Source of the DNA: Dyella kyungheensis
GTDB lineage: Bacteria; Pseudomonadota; Gammaproteobacteria; Xanthomonadales; Rhodanobacteraceae
Length of the DNA stretch: 64,000 bases
Direction: 5' to 3'
Assembly (NCBI RefSeq): GCF_016905005.1
Contig: NZ_JADIKC010000001.1
Location: 372,001-436,000, forward strand
Part shown: one piece after another, positions 52,570 to 61,467 of the stretch
How the letters are laid out: each line of letters opens with the position of its first letter
Position numbering within the stretch: the first letter of the stretch is position 1
Made by a program: the position numbers and the translations under genes
The notes under the pieces: model-generated
Databases searched by the model: none
Told to the model about the DNA's origin: nothing
Seen by the model: only the letters and a program-made list of their open reading frames with translations

Positions 52570-52923
52570 ATGAAACGTCCTCTCGCTTTTGCCCTGGCAG
52601 CCGTTCTTCTGGTCGGCAGTGCATCGGCCCTTGCTTTCCCGCAGGACGATCATGGCCACGGTAACGACAAACACTGGGACGACCATGGCCACAATCCCAA
52701 GGACGATGGTCGTCACGACAACGGCAAGCACAAGGGCTGGTACAAGAAGGGCGAGCGCCTGCCGGCCAACTATTACGCACACGACTACTACGTGACGGAC
52801 TATGCGCGGTATCACCTGCGCCGTCCCGATCCCGGCTATCGCTGGGTGCGCGCGGATGGTGGGCAGTTCTACCTGACCCTGATTTCAAGCGGCGTGATTA
52901 TCGATGTCTCTGCCGGACTCTGA
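52570..52923 (+). CDS. RcnB-family periplasmic protein, His/Asp-rich (117 aa)
   Basis: A signal peptide (MKRPLAFALAAVLLVGSASA) precedes a highly His/Asp-rich stretch (DDHGHGNDKHWDDHGHN-like), then the RcnB domain (NYYAHDYYVTDYARYHLRRP, DPGYRWVRADGGQFYLTLIS). RcnB in E. coli is a periplasmic factor in nickel/cobalt homeostasis; the His-rich region here could bind metal but RcnA is not in the window. GGAG lies 7 bases before the ATG at 52570. A strong hairpin follows. Confidence 0.85.
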   Translation: MKRPLAFALAAVLLVGSASALAFPQDDHGHGNDKHWDDHGHNPKDDGRHDNGKHKGWYKKGERLPANYYAHDYYVTDYARYHLRRPDPGYRWVRADGGQFYLTLISSGVIIDVSAGL

Positions 52924-52987
52924 TCGGTCGAGGGAGCGCTCCTGCCTCGAACGTCGGCATCGCCATCGGGTCTTGTGACTTTGCCAA

Positions 52988-53016
52988 AAAAAGGGCCCTG
53001 CTTTGGGGCCCTTTTT
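52988..53016. terminator. Strong bidirectional intrinsic terminator
   Basis: An 11-bp stem (52988-52998 with 53006-53016), GC core flanked by A's on one side and T's on the other (AAAAAGGGCCC and GGGCCCTTTTT), loop 7 bases. The A/T flanks make it a classic Rho-independent terminator working in both directions between the RcnB-like and serine hydrolase genes. Confidence 0.92.
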
Positions 53017-53139
53017 GCGTTCCAACATGCGCAGACTAAAGATGGCTGACGAGATGCGGCGCGATGGTGAAGCCGTAACGGCGCAAGGACGAAGAGCAGC
53101 GGAGAGGGGTGGCGCTCTCTTGCCGTTCGCCGCCCCTCA

Positions 53140-54414
53140 TCAGCGTGCCGCTTCCCCGGTTTGAGCTGCGGAATCCCCAGCAACTGCAAGCACCTTGTCA
53201 ATGAAGCCAACGAAGTCTTCGCCTTCTTCCTCGCTGTCGTCGCTGGCCTTGATCTGCCGGACGGCGACGATCCTTGCAGAAGGCACGACCACCAAGTACT
53301 GGCCGCCATCACCTTCGCCGTAATATGCCGCCGTTTGGCCGCTGGTGACATGGAAGAGGCGTTGCGGACCAATGCCACGACTCATCAGATCGTCGAACAA
53401 CACGGTACGAGCATTCGGACCCAGCGCCTGCTGGATGCCCGCCAACATCGATTCCTTGTCATCGAATTGTGCGCCTTGCAGGCCCTTCTCCAGCGCGGCA
53501 ACGGTCGGCTCCGGCACGCCGCGCTTTCGTAACATCGCAAAGATCTCCGGGTTGGTGGTGAAATGCCGGTACTGCGGTGCCATCCACCACAGCAGGCCCA
53601 TACTGGCTTCCGACTGCGGCTGCGTAAGCCCATCGATGTAGCGGGCAGGAATCAACTGCTTGCCGTGCCAATTGCCCTTGTTCAACACAAGCTCGCCGAG
53701 CTTGCCAAGATCCGCAGCGGTAAGAGGCAGCCCGGACATCGCGTACGGATGCCCGGCCTTGTCCTTGTCCCACGGACCCGGATGGATATCCATCTGCTTG
53801 AAGAGACCGTCGTGCAGGAACGCATCCAGCGGCTTTCCCGCCGCCTTCTCGATGATGCCGCTGAGCAGGTTCACCGCCTTGTTGTTATAGGCGGGTTTCT
53901 CGCCTGGCGCGTTCGAAAGTTCCGCCGCCAGCGCCAACTGGATGGCATCCGGCGCAGGCTGGATTTCCACGTCGGTGCGGAGAAAGTTCTGCATGCCCGA
54001 GGTGTGGTTCATGATCATTCGGATCGTGATTTTGGCCTTTTGCCCCTGCCGCCACTCCGGATAGAAATCGGCGACGGGTTGGTCGAGCGATTTGATTCGG
54101 CCATCTGCCAGCAGTGGGCCGATGGCCAGCGCCACGACCGACTTGGTTACCGACATTAGCTCGATGGGACCTGGCGCCCTGTCGTTGGCGTAGTAATGAC
54201 CGAGTTCGTGGCCGTCCTGCCAGATCACGACGGCGTCGCTTTTCGTCGCGGCACTGCGCTCAAGCAGTTCCTTGAGCGCGCTGTCGCGCGAGGATGACAG
54301 CGGTGCGGCCATGATGGGCGAAGCAGCGAGAAGGCCTAACAGCGTCGTGGCTAAAAGGTTCCTGGTAGAACGAACTGTCGCCAGCGCGGTGGGTCGTGGC
54401 TTGAGATCCTTCAT
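53140..54414 (-). CDS. Secreted serine hydrolase of beta-lactamase family (424 aa)
   Basis: The start at 54414 has AAGGAG at 6 bases and opens an N-terminal signal segment (LLATTLLGLLAASPIMAAP). The active-site SxxK motif is MSVTKS (Ser88, Lys91), followed by the NHTSGM region and the Y-x-N motif (PAYNNKAVNLL), as in class C beta-lactamase-like esterases and peptidases. A C-terminal Glu/Asp tract (DDSEEEGEDF) is seen. It is probably a periplasmic esterase or peptidase, not a true beta-lactamase by context. Confidence 0.9.
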   Translation of the reverse strand: MKDLKPRPTALATVRSTRNLLATTLLGLLAASPIMAAPLSSSRDSALKELLERSAATKSDAVVIWQDGHELGHYYANDRAPGPIELMSVTKSVVALAIGPLLADGRIKSLDQPVADFYPEWRQGQKAKITIRMIMNHTSGMQNFLRTDVEIQPAPDAIQLALAAELSNAPGEKPAYNNKAVNLLSGIIEKAAGKPLDAFLHDGLFKQMDIHPGPWDKDKAGHPYAMSGLPLTAADLGKLGELVLNKGNWHGKQLIPARYIDGLTQPQSEASMGLLWWMAPQYRHFTTNPEIFAMLRKRGVPEPTVAALEKGLQGAQFDDKESMLAGIQQALGPNARTVLFDDLMSRGIGPQRLFHVTSGQTAAYYGEGDGGQYLVVVPSARIVAVRQIKASDDSEEEGEDFVGFIDKVLAVAGDSAAQTGEAAR

Positions 54415-54593
54415 GACTTCTCCTTGGTGCACGGCAGATGGACGACGCTGGGTTTGCCAGCAACGTGTGGATGATTTCAAAGCTTTCAGTGGTCCTTGCA
54501 CGACGACCGAACCTTGGGGTGTCGACGTCTCCGGCAGCACCTGCAAGCGCCACCGATGCAAATGTATTTTCCCGGCTAAGGATGCGGCCGGCG

Positions 54594-56438
54594 TCAGATC
54601 AAGTCCCGCAACACCAGCGTGACCTCGCGCGGATGGCCGTTGCGCTCGACGGTCAACGCCACTTTCGTACCGGGTGGTTCATCGCGCAGGCGTCGCCGCA
54701 GGTCGTAGAGATGGATGGACGACACCGCTTTGCCATCCACTGTTTCGATCACATCTCCCGCTGCGAGCCCCGCTTGCGCCGCGGGCGAGCCGCTGCTCAC
54801 GCTGACGATGCCAAAGCCCTCGTCGGCAACGTTCAGCCACATGCCGGATCGGTCGAACGTATCGAGATCGTCTACCTTGCCTGCAATGGGCTTGAGGTAC
54901 ATCAGCTGGTGGTCGTAATCGAGAGTGACCACGAAACGTTTGAGCAGGCCGCCCCCGACATTGTTGGGGAAGGCTTCGACGCCGCCGGCACCGCCCTTGT
55001 CCAGGCTGAGTTCGGCCAGAAAGGATTTCACCGTGACGTCGCCGAGCTGCAGATCCTTGCCGTGGAACACATAGGCGTACTCTGACCCACCCACGCCCCA
55101 TCCGGTCAATGCTTCGGTTCCGTTCTTCTCGTGCTCGCGAAGATGATGGCGCTCGGAGAACGGGCGCGTAAGCGACAGCACCGTGCGTGCGCCGGTATCG
55201 ATGCCGAAGCGTCCGGGCACGCCGTCGTAGCTGCCCAGCACTTCGGGAAACTGATGATAGAGCCGGAAGGGCACGGGGGTGCCCGCATCGCTGGGATCGA
55301 AATGCTTCTTGTCGATGAAGGTCAGCTCATGGCTGCCGTAATCGAAGCGCGTAATGAAACGCGCGAGAAACTCGTAACCGATCATGCCTTGCTCATCGAG
55401 GCCTTCGGCGGCGTTGGAGAACTGCAGCACGCTGATCGTCTGGTTCTTCAGCGTGGCGCCACCCACGCGGATGGACTGCACCTGCGCCAACCCGCTTTGT
55501 TGCACCGAGTCGCCGCCGCCGCTGGCGGTTTGCGCGCCTTGCACCTTGATGCCCAGGGCCGATGCGGAATCCGGCACCAGGATGTTGTGGCCGCCCGTAT
55601 CCACGATGACCGTGAGCGGTTTGCCGCCATTGAACGATGCCTGCACATAGACATGGTTGTTGGCCAGCAGGAACGGCACCTTCGCTTGCGTCGTGCCGGG
55701 CGCAAGTTCGAAATCGTGCAGGTCGGTCTTGGGCAGTGCAAAGGCTGCATCGTCGCCACCCGTCGAGAAGGTGGCCGATGACAGTGTCATCCTCTGCAGG
55801 TTGGCCTGGCCACCGCCATCATCGATGACCACGGAGTGCGCCAGCTGCACGCCGTCGGTCGGCGCAAAGTCGGCATAGTCGGTGCGGATCGTAAGCGTGG
55901 AATTCGCCTCTATCGTGCGCGCCATGAGATGGGTGGTCGCGTCGAACCACACCTCGAACGGTTTGCCTTCTTTGGGCGCAACGATGAGCACGTCGTATGG
56001 CTTGCCGCCGTCGCTCTTGCATCCCGCATCGGTGATCGTGGCACCGCCCCGGTCGCTTCGCCACCAGAGGTTCTGCAGACGGTATGCCTCGTTGACCGCG
56101 AGTTGGCGAACATCGCCACCCTCCTGCGGCGTTGCCGTGCCGGAGGACTCCACTTCCCACGCTTTCTTGCCGTCGAAGCCCGTGGTGGTGTGGCTTGGGC
56201 CGACCTCCCAGCGATCGACGAAGCGACCGCGTTGGAGATCCTGCGTAAAGGCGGTGCGGCCGGTGAGCCCTTGGCCGGAGTAGGCATAGTGAAGCTCAAG
56301 CCTGTCCTTTGCCTCCCAATGATTGCCCGCGGTTGCTGCTTGGTTGGCCGCAAGCACCTGGGCCACGTGATCGGCGGGCATCGCCGTGAGCGGCGATACG
56401 AAGAACGCAACGGCGAGGGCGAGCAGGGTCTTGCGCAT
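54594..56438 (-). CDS. Secreted retropepsin-like aspartic protease with PDZ domain (614 aa)
   Basis: A signal peptide (MRKTLLALAVAFFVSPLTA) leads to an N-terminal beta-rich domain (about 30-240), then two DTG motifs in a single chain: Asp280 in TVIVDTGGHN and Asp414 in FGIDTGARTV. Two DTG sites would form a complete aspartic protease without dimerisation. A PDZ domain (about 540-610, GIVSVSSGSPAAQAGL and GDVIETVDGKAVSS) ends the protein. It is likely periplasmic. GGATC lies upstream of the ATG. It is transcribed as the serine hydrolase is, 179 bases apart. Confidence 0.88.
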   Translation of the reverse strand: MRKTLLALAVAFFVSPLTAMPADHVAQVLAANQAATAGNHWEAKDRLELHYAYSGQGLTGRTAFTQDLQRGRFVDRWEVGPSHTTTGFDGKKAWEVESSGTATPQEGGDVRQLAVNEAYRLQNLWWRSDRGGATITDAGCKSDGGKPYDVLIVAPKEGKPFEVWFDATTHLMARTIEANSTLTIRTDYADFAPTDGVQLAHSVVIDDGGGQANLQRMTLSSATFSTGGDDAAFALPKTDLHDFELAPGTTQAKVPFLLANNHVYVQASFNGGKPLTVIVDTGGHNILVPDSASALGIKVQGAQTASGGGDSVQQSGLAQVQSIRVGGATLKNQTISVLQFSNAAEGLDEQGMIGYEFLARFITRFDYGSHELTFIDKKHFDPSDAGTPVPFRLYHQFPEVLGSYDGVPGRFGIDTGARTVLSLTRPFSERHHLREHEKNGTEALTGWGVGGSEYAYVFHGKDLQLGDVTVKSFLAELSLDKGGAGGVEAFPNNVGGGLLKRFVVTLDYDHQLMYLKPIAGKVDDLDTFDRSGMWLNVADEGFGIVSVSSGSPAAQAGLAAGDVIETVDGKAVSSIHLYDLRRRLRDEPPGTKVALTVERNGHPREVTLVLRDLI

Positions 56439-56526
56439 GATCGATCCGTAAGAGAGTGTTGGCAGCGACGATAGGGGGCCGCCGTGTATATCGTCTTGAA
56501 TCCAGTTGACGCGGGCCGCCCTTGAT

Positions 56527-57234
56527 TCAGGCGTCGGCCGCCATGCGCCAGGCCTGCGGCCGATGTCCGGTGAGGCTCTTCACGGCACGGGTCATGTGCG
56601 CCTGATCGGCGAATCCGAGTTCCGTCGCCAGTCGGCCCAGGGCGAGCGACGACCCGCAGATGGCTTCCCAGGCGGCTCGCGCACGCACCTGTGCGCGGTA
56701 GGCCTTCGGAGAGATGCCATAGGCCCGGCAAAAGCCGCGGCTGATCGATTCGGCGCGCAAGCCCGTTGCTTCCGCCCATTCGCCCAAATGCGTATCCGGC
56801 TGCTCGCGAAGTTTCCGTGCCAGCAGATCCGGCCAATCGTCGTGGCCTGAACCATCGGCCTCGAACGCTTCGGCGAATGCGGTCCAGGCGCAGGCGGGCG
56901 AACGTTCGGCCATGCGCGCCAGGGCATCGACGTCGCGTACACGCCCACGCACCGGCAATCGGGCCGCGAAAGGCATGGGAATGATCAGGACGTCGGCACC
57001 GCGTGCGGAAAAGAAATCCAGGTGCGACTCGAACGCACGATGCACCAGTGCATCACCTGCCTGCACGGTATGCCTTCCCTCGTCGCCGGCCTCCAGGTAG
57101 GAGCCGCCCAGGATCACCGTAGCGTAGGCGGTATAGTGGCAGTGGCGATCCAGGCTATGACTCGGGGCGTAGCACTGCCGGCTGGCTGGCGCCAAGGCGG
57201 GAGGAGGAGGGAAAGCATGCATCGGGTTATCCAT
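56527..57234 (-). CDS. AraC-family regulator with N-terminal cupin (235 aa)
   Basis: An N-terminal cupin-like part (HYTAYATVILGGSYLEAG, VQAGDALVHRAFESHLDFF) precedes an AraC DNA-binding domain (HLGEWAEATGLRAESISRGF, then ATELGFADQAHMTRAVKSLTG). The start is uncertain: ATG at 57234 and at 57222 are both possible, and an upstream ATG at 57300 too. It is divergent from the cysteine synthase-type gene and is a likely regulator of a neighbour, but no operator is seen. Confidence 0.85.
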   Translation of the reverse strand: MDNPMHAFPPPPALAPASRQCYAPSHSLDRHCHYTAYATVILGGSYLEAGDEGRHTVQAGDALVHRAFESHLDFFSARGADVLIIPMPFAARLPVRGRVRDVDALARMAERSPACAWTAFAEAFEADGSGHDDWPDLLARKLREQPDTHLGEWAEATGLRAESISRGFCRAYGISPKAYRAQVRARAAWEAICGSSLALGRLATELGFADQAHMTRAVKSLTGHRPQAWRMAADA

Positions 57235-57401
57235 CCGCCGTTGGCGAAGGGCTCGGGGTCCATGGATCGACTGTTGTGCCGATGATCGGCCTATTGGCAC
57301 GGCACGTCCATGTGACTACTGGGATAGTGCAGTGAGGTGATTGCGCAGCTTGTATCGCTGCTCGATGTGCGGCGCGATGTGCCGTTTGTCATGGGACATG
57401 A

Positions 57402-58370
57402 ATGGATCACTCGATGAGCCAAGATATCCTCAAGCAAATCGGTCGCACACCCTTGGTGCGTCTCAGGCGGGTCGGCAGCCATTTGCCCTGCGAGATCTGG
57501 GTGAAGTGCGAGCATCTGAATCCGGGCGGGTCGATCAAGGACCGTATTGCGCTGGCCATTGTCGATGACGCCGAAGCGCGCGGGATGTTGCACCCGGGCA
57601 TGACACTGATCGAGGCCACGGCCGGCAATACCGGCGTCGGCCTCGCACTGGTGGCAGCGGCGCGTGATTACAGGCTTGTTTGCGTCATGCCTGAAAAAAT
57701 GTCCTCGGACAAACGCAGCGCCCTGACGGCGCTCGGCGCAAAGGTCATCATCACGCCAAACGCGCCACCATCGAGCGACGATAATTTCCGCAATGTGGCC
57801 CAACGCCTTTCGCGCGAAAACGGCTGGTTTCTCGCGGACCAATTCAGCAATCCCGCGAATGTTCGTGTTCACGAGGCGACGACCGCGCGAGAGATCATCG
57901 AGCAGACTGGCGGACGATTCGGTGCCTTCGTAGCAGGCGCGGGCACCGGCGGCACGATTTCCGGCGTAGGCAGGCGACTGAAGGGGCACCACAAAGACAC
58001 CTTGGTGGTTCTGGCCGACCCCGTGGGGTCGGCTCTGGCCCATTGGGTTGAGACGGGCATCCCCGGACCCGATGGATCGTACGCCGTAGAAGGCATCGGC
58101 GCAGCCGAGCCACCTGCCAACTTGCATCGCGATGTCATCGATAGCGTCGAACGCATTTCCGATGACGAGAGCTTTGAGGTGACCCGGCGCTTGATTCGCG
58201 AAGAGGGCCTTCTTGTGGGCGGATCCTCAGGCACAAACGTAGCAGCGGCGATGCGCGTTGCGGCCCGGGGCCAAGTGAACGGCCCGATTGTCACCATCCT
58301 TCCGGACGGCTGGGATCGGTACCGTTCGAAGCCATGGATGCAAGCTCTATCGTCCAGCCCGCAGGGTTGA
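57402..58370 (+). CDS. PLP-dependent cysteine synthase/cystathionine beta-synthase family enzyme (322 aa)
   Basis: The PLP lysine is in NPGGSIKDR, and ATAGNTGVGLALVA and GAGTGGTISGVGR are the phosphate-binding and substrate loops; GGSSGTNVAAAMR is the C-terminal PLP site. The family makes cysteine from O-acetylserine or cystathionine. The EATAGNTG variant (rather than EPTSGNTG) and length of 322 point to the CysK/CysM side, with beta-synthase function possible. The start is uncertain (57402 or 57414); both ribosome sites are weak. Confidence 0.9.
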   Translation: MDHSMSQDILKQIGRTPLVRLRRVGSHLPCEIWVKCEHLNPGGSIKDRIALAIVDDAEARGMLHPGMTLIEATAGNTGVGLALVAAARDYRLVCVMPEKMSSDKRSALTALGAKVIITPNAPPSSDDNFRNVAQRLSRENGWFLADQFSNPANVRVHEATTAREIIEQTGGRFGAFVAGAGTGGTISGVGRRLKGHHKDTLVVLADPVGSALAHWVETGIPGPDGSYAVEGIGAAEPPANLHRDVIDSVERISDDESFEVTRRLIREEGLLVGGSSGTNVAAAMRVAARGQVNGPIVTILPDGWDRYRSKPWMQALSSSPQG

Positions 58371-58626
58371 CGATGTTCCCGTAAAAAAATCCACGAAGGG
58401 TGCGCGATCTTGGCCATTCGAAAATCTGGGGAAGCACGAGTCGTCGGACAGACACAGCTTGCGTCGCGCGCGGTGAGCTGCGGGATCGCGTCGAGCCGAG
58501 CATAGTGGTGGGCTCACGGCAAATTGTCTCGAACCCATTTCACCGCATGACCATCGGCGATGGGGTGGCAGAGACCGTCAGCGCGGCACGGTCTCGAACC
58601 ATCTTCTCCGCGATGGGATGCCTTCT

Positions 58627-59316
58627 CTAAGACTTTTGCACTGCCGCGGCGGCTTTGCGGATCACGTCGATGACAACGTCAGGCTTTGAGAGCATCGGAA
58701 CATGGCTGCTCTCCACTTCGACTACGGTTGCCCCCATGCGCTTGGCGAGGAAATGTTGGAGGTCGGGGTGAACGGTACGGTCGTTCTTGGCCACAATGAA
58801 CCAGCTTGGCTTCGACTTCCATGCAACGTTTTCGAGCTTCTGTTGCTCAAACAGATCGGCAACGGGCGCGTAGTGCGTGGCCCAGACCAGCTTCTGTTCC
58901 TCTTGCGGAAGGTCGCCCGCGAAAAACTCAACGCCATTCGGCCGCAGCCAGACCCGCCCATCGGCGACTTCGATACGGGTAAAGATGTCCGTCGGATATT
59001 TGTTGAGCTGGCTCTGCACCGTTTCGCCGGTATCTGGCGCGACCGCCGCGATATAAACCAGGCCGACGACTCGCTCATCCAGGCCCGCGCCAGTGATCGT
59101 GGCGCCCCCATAAGAGTGACCCACGAGGAGGACGGGGCTACCAACACGGTTGAGCGTGCGCTTTACCGTCGCCAAATCCTCCACATACGAATCCAGGCCG
59201 TATTGAACGGAAATGACTTCGTGACCGTCTGCCTGCAAGGCAGGGATCACCTTGCTGAAGCATGAGCCATCGGCCCAGATGCCGTGACAGAATACGATGG
59301 TGGGCTTCTTGGACAC
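58627..59316 (-). CDS. Alpha/beta hydrolase, EstC-like (229 aa, GTG start)
   Basis: A GTG at 59316 is preceded by AAGGAGAAGG. The fold is clear: IVFCHGIWADGSCFSKVIPAL, the nucleophile elbow LVGHSYGGATITG, and VAKNDRTVHPDL with a C-terminal His (SSHVPMLSKPD). Such proteins are small soluble esterases or lactonases. No signal peptide is present. It is convergent with the cysteine synthase-type gene; the 256 bases between them (58371-58626) show nothing I can support. Confidence 0.88.
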   Translation of the reverse strand: MSKKPTIVFCHGIWADGSCFSKVIPALQADGHEVISVQYGLDSYVEDLATVKRTLNRVGSPVLLVGHSYGGATITGAGLDERVVGLVYIAAVAPDTGETVQSQLNKYPTDIFTRIEVADGRVWLRPNGVEFFAGDLPQEEQKLVWATHYAPVADLFEQQKLENVAWKSKPSWFIVAKNDRTVHPDLQHFLAKRMGATVVEVESSHVPMLSKPDVVIDVIRKAAAAVQKS

Positions 59317-59881
59317 TGACCTTCTCCTTCTCTAATCGATCGGTTGAGAGGCTGATGTTCCGCAAGGCATAGGGCTGTTCCCTGCGGCTTCTTTCGAAGT
59401 CTTTGTCTGCTGCGCTCATGAGGCGGGGCAAGCGCTCCTTCCGTTACGTAGGCCGGCAATCCTTGCCGAGCCTTTGGCTCGAACGCACGGATCTCAGTAA
59501 TCGGTCAATGATTGCGCATTCGGATCGGACAGCCATGCAAGTGAGAATTCGTCCTGGGCACTGGGCTCGTCGATGGCTAGACAGACCACGCCTGGAGAGT
59601 TCACTTCAGACCGGCTGCAGGGCGATCCTTTCCACGTGCCACCGACACGCAGATTGCTTTCGATGAGAAGGCATAGCAAACACTCGGGAGAGTGGATTTC
59701 GCGTGCAGATGAGGCGAAATTTACCAAGTTCGCCTGTAAACTTCGTGCGCGCCGCGCTACCGGCTGAGCCTTCCTCGGAAATCGCGAGAAAGCGCGCAAG
59801 TCACTTCATCGCGATCCGAGTTCTGATCAGTCGAGTCGATGGTCTGCGGCTTCGCTACGTGTCCACCGCGCGCAGCTCGAA
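59317..59881. other. 565-base intergenic region, composition different from neighbours
   Basis: Short frames occur on both strands (about 64 codons at 59573-59767 on plus, about 101 codons at 59494-59799 on minus), but neither has a good ribosome site or recognised domain. The sequence is visibly less GC-rich than the surrounding genes. I make no gene call; it may hold remnants of a lost gene. Confidence 0.4.
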
Positions 59882-60562
59882 TTAAGCTGACGGCTTTTCC
59901 GCCGTGAACAGGGCGACCTTTCCGACCTTCCACACGGCAACCTTGGCAAAGTGCTCGTTGAGAGCCGACTGCAAGCCTTCCTGCGTGTCGTGCTGGTTTC
60001 CAAAAATGCCCTTGCGGTTGTAAAGCTTCATGAGCCGGCGACCGATCCAGTTGTGGTTGGCTTCGTCGCCGAGGATCGTCGCGCCATACAGCACGCCGCC
60101 AGGGGCCAGGTGGGCACCAAGCGTGGAAAACACCCGGCGTCCTTTCTCGGCCATGTTTCCCGGCAGGCAGTGCAAGAGGTAGAACAGGGAAATGGAATCG
60201 AACTTCCTGTCCCCGAGTGCACCGCTGGGCTGCAGTACGTCATCGCGAACCAGCGACGGCTGCAAGTGCGCAATGCGCGAACCGGCGGCCTTCAGGCTGT
60301 TGTCATTGAGGTCCAGCAGGGTGACTTTCTGCTCCGGCCTGTCTGAGCTGTGTGCCAGGTAGTAGCCCGAACCCACGCCTACATCCAGATGGTTGGCGCT
60401 TAGGTGCTCCTGAAAGAAGGGCAGCAATACGGTGTTCGTCGGACACTTCCATGCGTAGCGGTTGGAAAAGCCGAGGACCCAGCGGTCGTAGATCTTCAGT
60501 ACTCGGTCGGAATAGACGGCTGCGCCGAGTTCGGAGTCGATGGGAGAGGAGGGCTTGTTCAT
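59882..60562 (-). CDS. Class I SAM-dependent methyltransferase (226 aa)
   Basis: Motif I is LDVGVGSGYYLA and motif II VTLLDLNDNSLKAA, followed by FDSISLFYLLHCLPGN; together these form the SAM-binding core. The substrate-binding part is short and there is no membrane segment. The start at 60562 has a weak ribosome site. The acceptor cannot be inferred; small-molecule methylation is possible. Confidence 0.85.
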   Translation of the reverse strand: MNKPSSPIDSELGAAVYSDRVLKIYDRWVLGFSNRYAWKCPTNTVLLPFFQEHLSANHLDVGVGSGYYLAHSSDRPEQKVTLLDLNDNSLKAAGSRIAHLQPSLVRDDVLQPSGALGDRKFDSISLFYLLHCLPGNMAEKGRRVFSTLGAHLAPGGVLYGATILGDEANHNWIGRRLMKLYNRKGIFGNQHDTQEGLQSALNEHFAKVAVWKVGKVALFTAEKPSA

Positions 60563-60742
60563 AAGTCACATTGCTGGGGATAACGGTGGGTATCGTGAGA
60601 TACCAAGATTGCAAAAGCGTACACGGCGACCGCTTGCGATGTTCGGACTTGAGTCTCACGCCGCCCACGATCGACGGCCTGGCGAATCAATTTTGAAGGT
60701 GTACGCATGGCGTCGCAGTGACCGATCTTCCGTCGCTACGGC

Positions 60743-61327
60743 TTAGCCAAGGTCGAGCAAGCCGAGGGCCTGCTTTTGCACGGATTTAAGCGTGTCTTCG
60801 GCGACGCTGGCTTTGCGAAAGACGGCGCTGCCCATGGTCAATGTCATGAGTGTGGCCGCCAGGGATCGCGCCAAGGGCCGCCGGGTACCGCGTCGTGTGA
60901 TGAGTTCTTCGAGCAGCGCGCACATGCGCTGGATGTGCGCACGTCCGAGTTCAGCCAGCTCCGGGTCGCAGGGGGCCAGCTCCACGATGGCATTCACACA
61001 AAAGCAGCCGCGGTTGTCGGGCCGGGCGTCCACCATGGCCTTGACCACGGCCCTTAGGGCGGCGTTTGCATCGTCGTGCTCTTCGGCCAGTGCCTTCATA
61101 TCGGCATGGAACGCATCGGCATAGCGCCGATAGGCATGCAGGAGAAGCTCACGCTTCGAGCCAAATGCGGCGTAGAAGCTCGAGCGGCTGAGTTGGGTCG
61201 CTTCGGTGAGGTCATCCAGCGACGTGGCTTCGTAGCCTTTGCGCCAGAACACGTCCAGGGCATCGCCCAGAGCCACCTGTTGATCGAACGATCGAGGTCG
61301 GCCGGCGCGGGACACAGATTTCGTCAT
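60743..61327 (-). CDS. TetR-family regulator (194 aa)
   Basis: The helix-turn-helix (ALDVFWRKGYEATSLDDLTEATQLSRSSFYAAFG) and the C-terminal ligand domain (TetR_C_11-like; RGCFCVNAIVELAP) are present. GAGGA is 6 bases before the ATG at 61327. An inverted repeat TGGAC/GTCCA lies 35 bases upstream of its start and is a likely autoregulatory operator that also covers the promoter of the divergent metallo-hydrolase. Confidence 0.9.
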   Translation of the reverse strand: MTKSVSRAGRPRSFDQQVALGDALDVFWRKGYEATSLDDLTEATQLSRSSFYAAFGSKRELLLHAYRRYADAFHADMKALAEEHDDANAALRAVVKAMVDARPDNRGCFCVNAIVELAPCDPELAELGRAHIQRMCALLEELITRRGTRRPLARSLAATLMTLTMGSAVFRKASVAEDTLKSVQKQALGLLDLG

Positions 61328-61361
61328 GACGTCCTCACCTTGACAGTGCGTGGCTCCATTG

Positions 61362-61377
61362 TGGACCATTTAGTCCA
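61362..61377. promoter_or_regulatory. TetR-type operator candidate
   Basis: TGGAC and GTCCA form a 5-base inverted repeat with a 6-base spacer (CATTTA) in the 140-base gap between the divergent TetR and metallo-hydrolase genes. The spacing and GTCCA-type arms fit TetR operators of this subfamily. Confidence 0.55.
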
Positions 61378-61467
61378 GAATGTGAAATCTTGCTTCCCTC
61401 CATGCCTCGACGGTGCAACGTCGCGAGGTACCCCGTTGTCTTACTGCAAAAAATAAGGTCATCGATA

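Noticed and set aside
53140-54414. Beta-lactam resistance gene
   Set aside because: The SxxK/YxN folds are shared with esterases and peptidases, and there is no AmpR-type regulator next to it.
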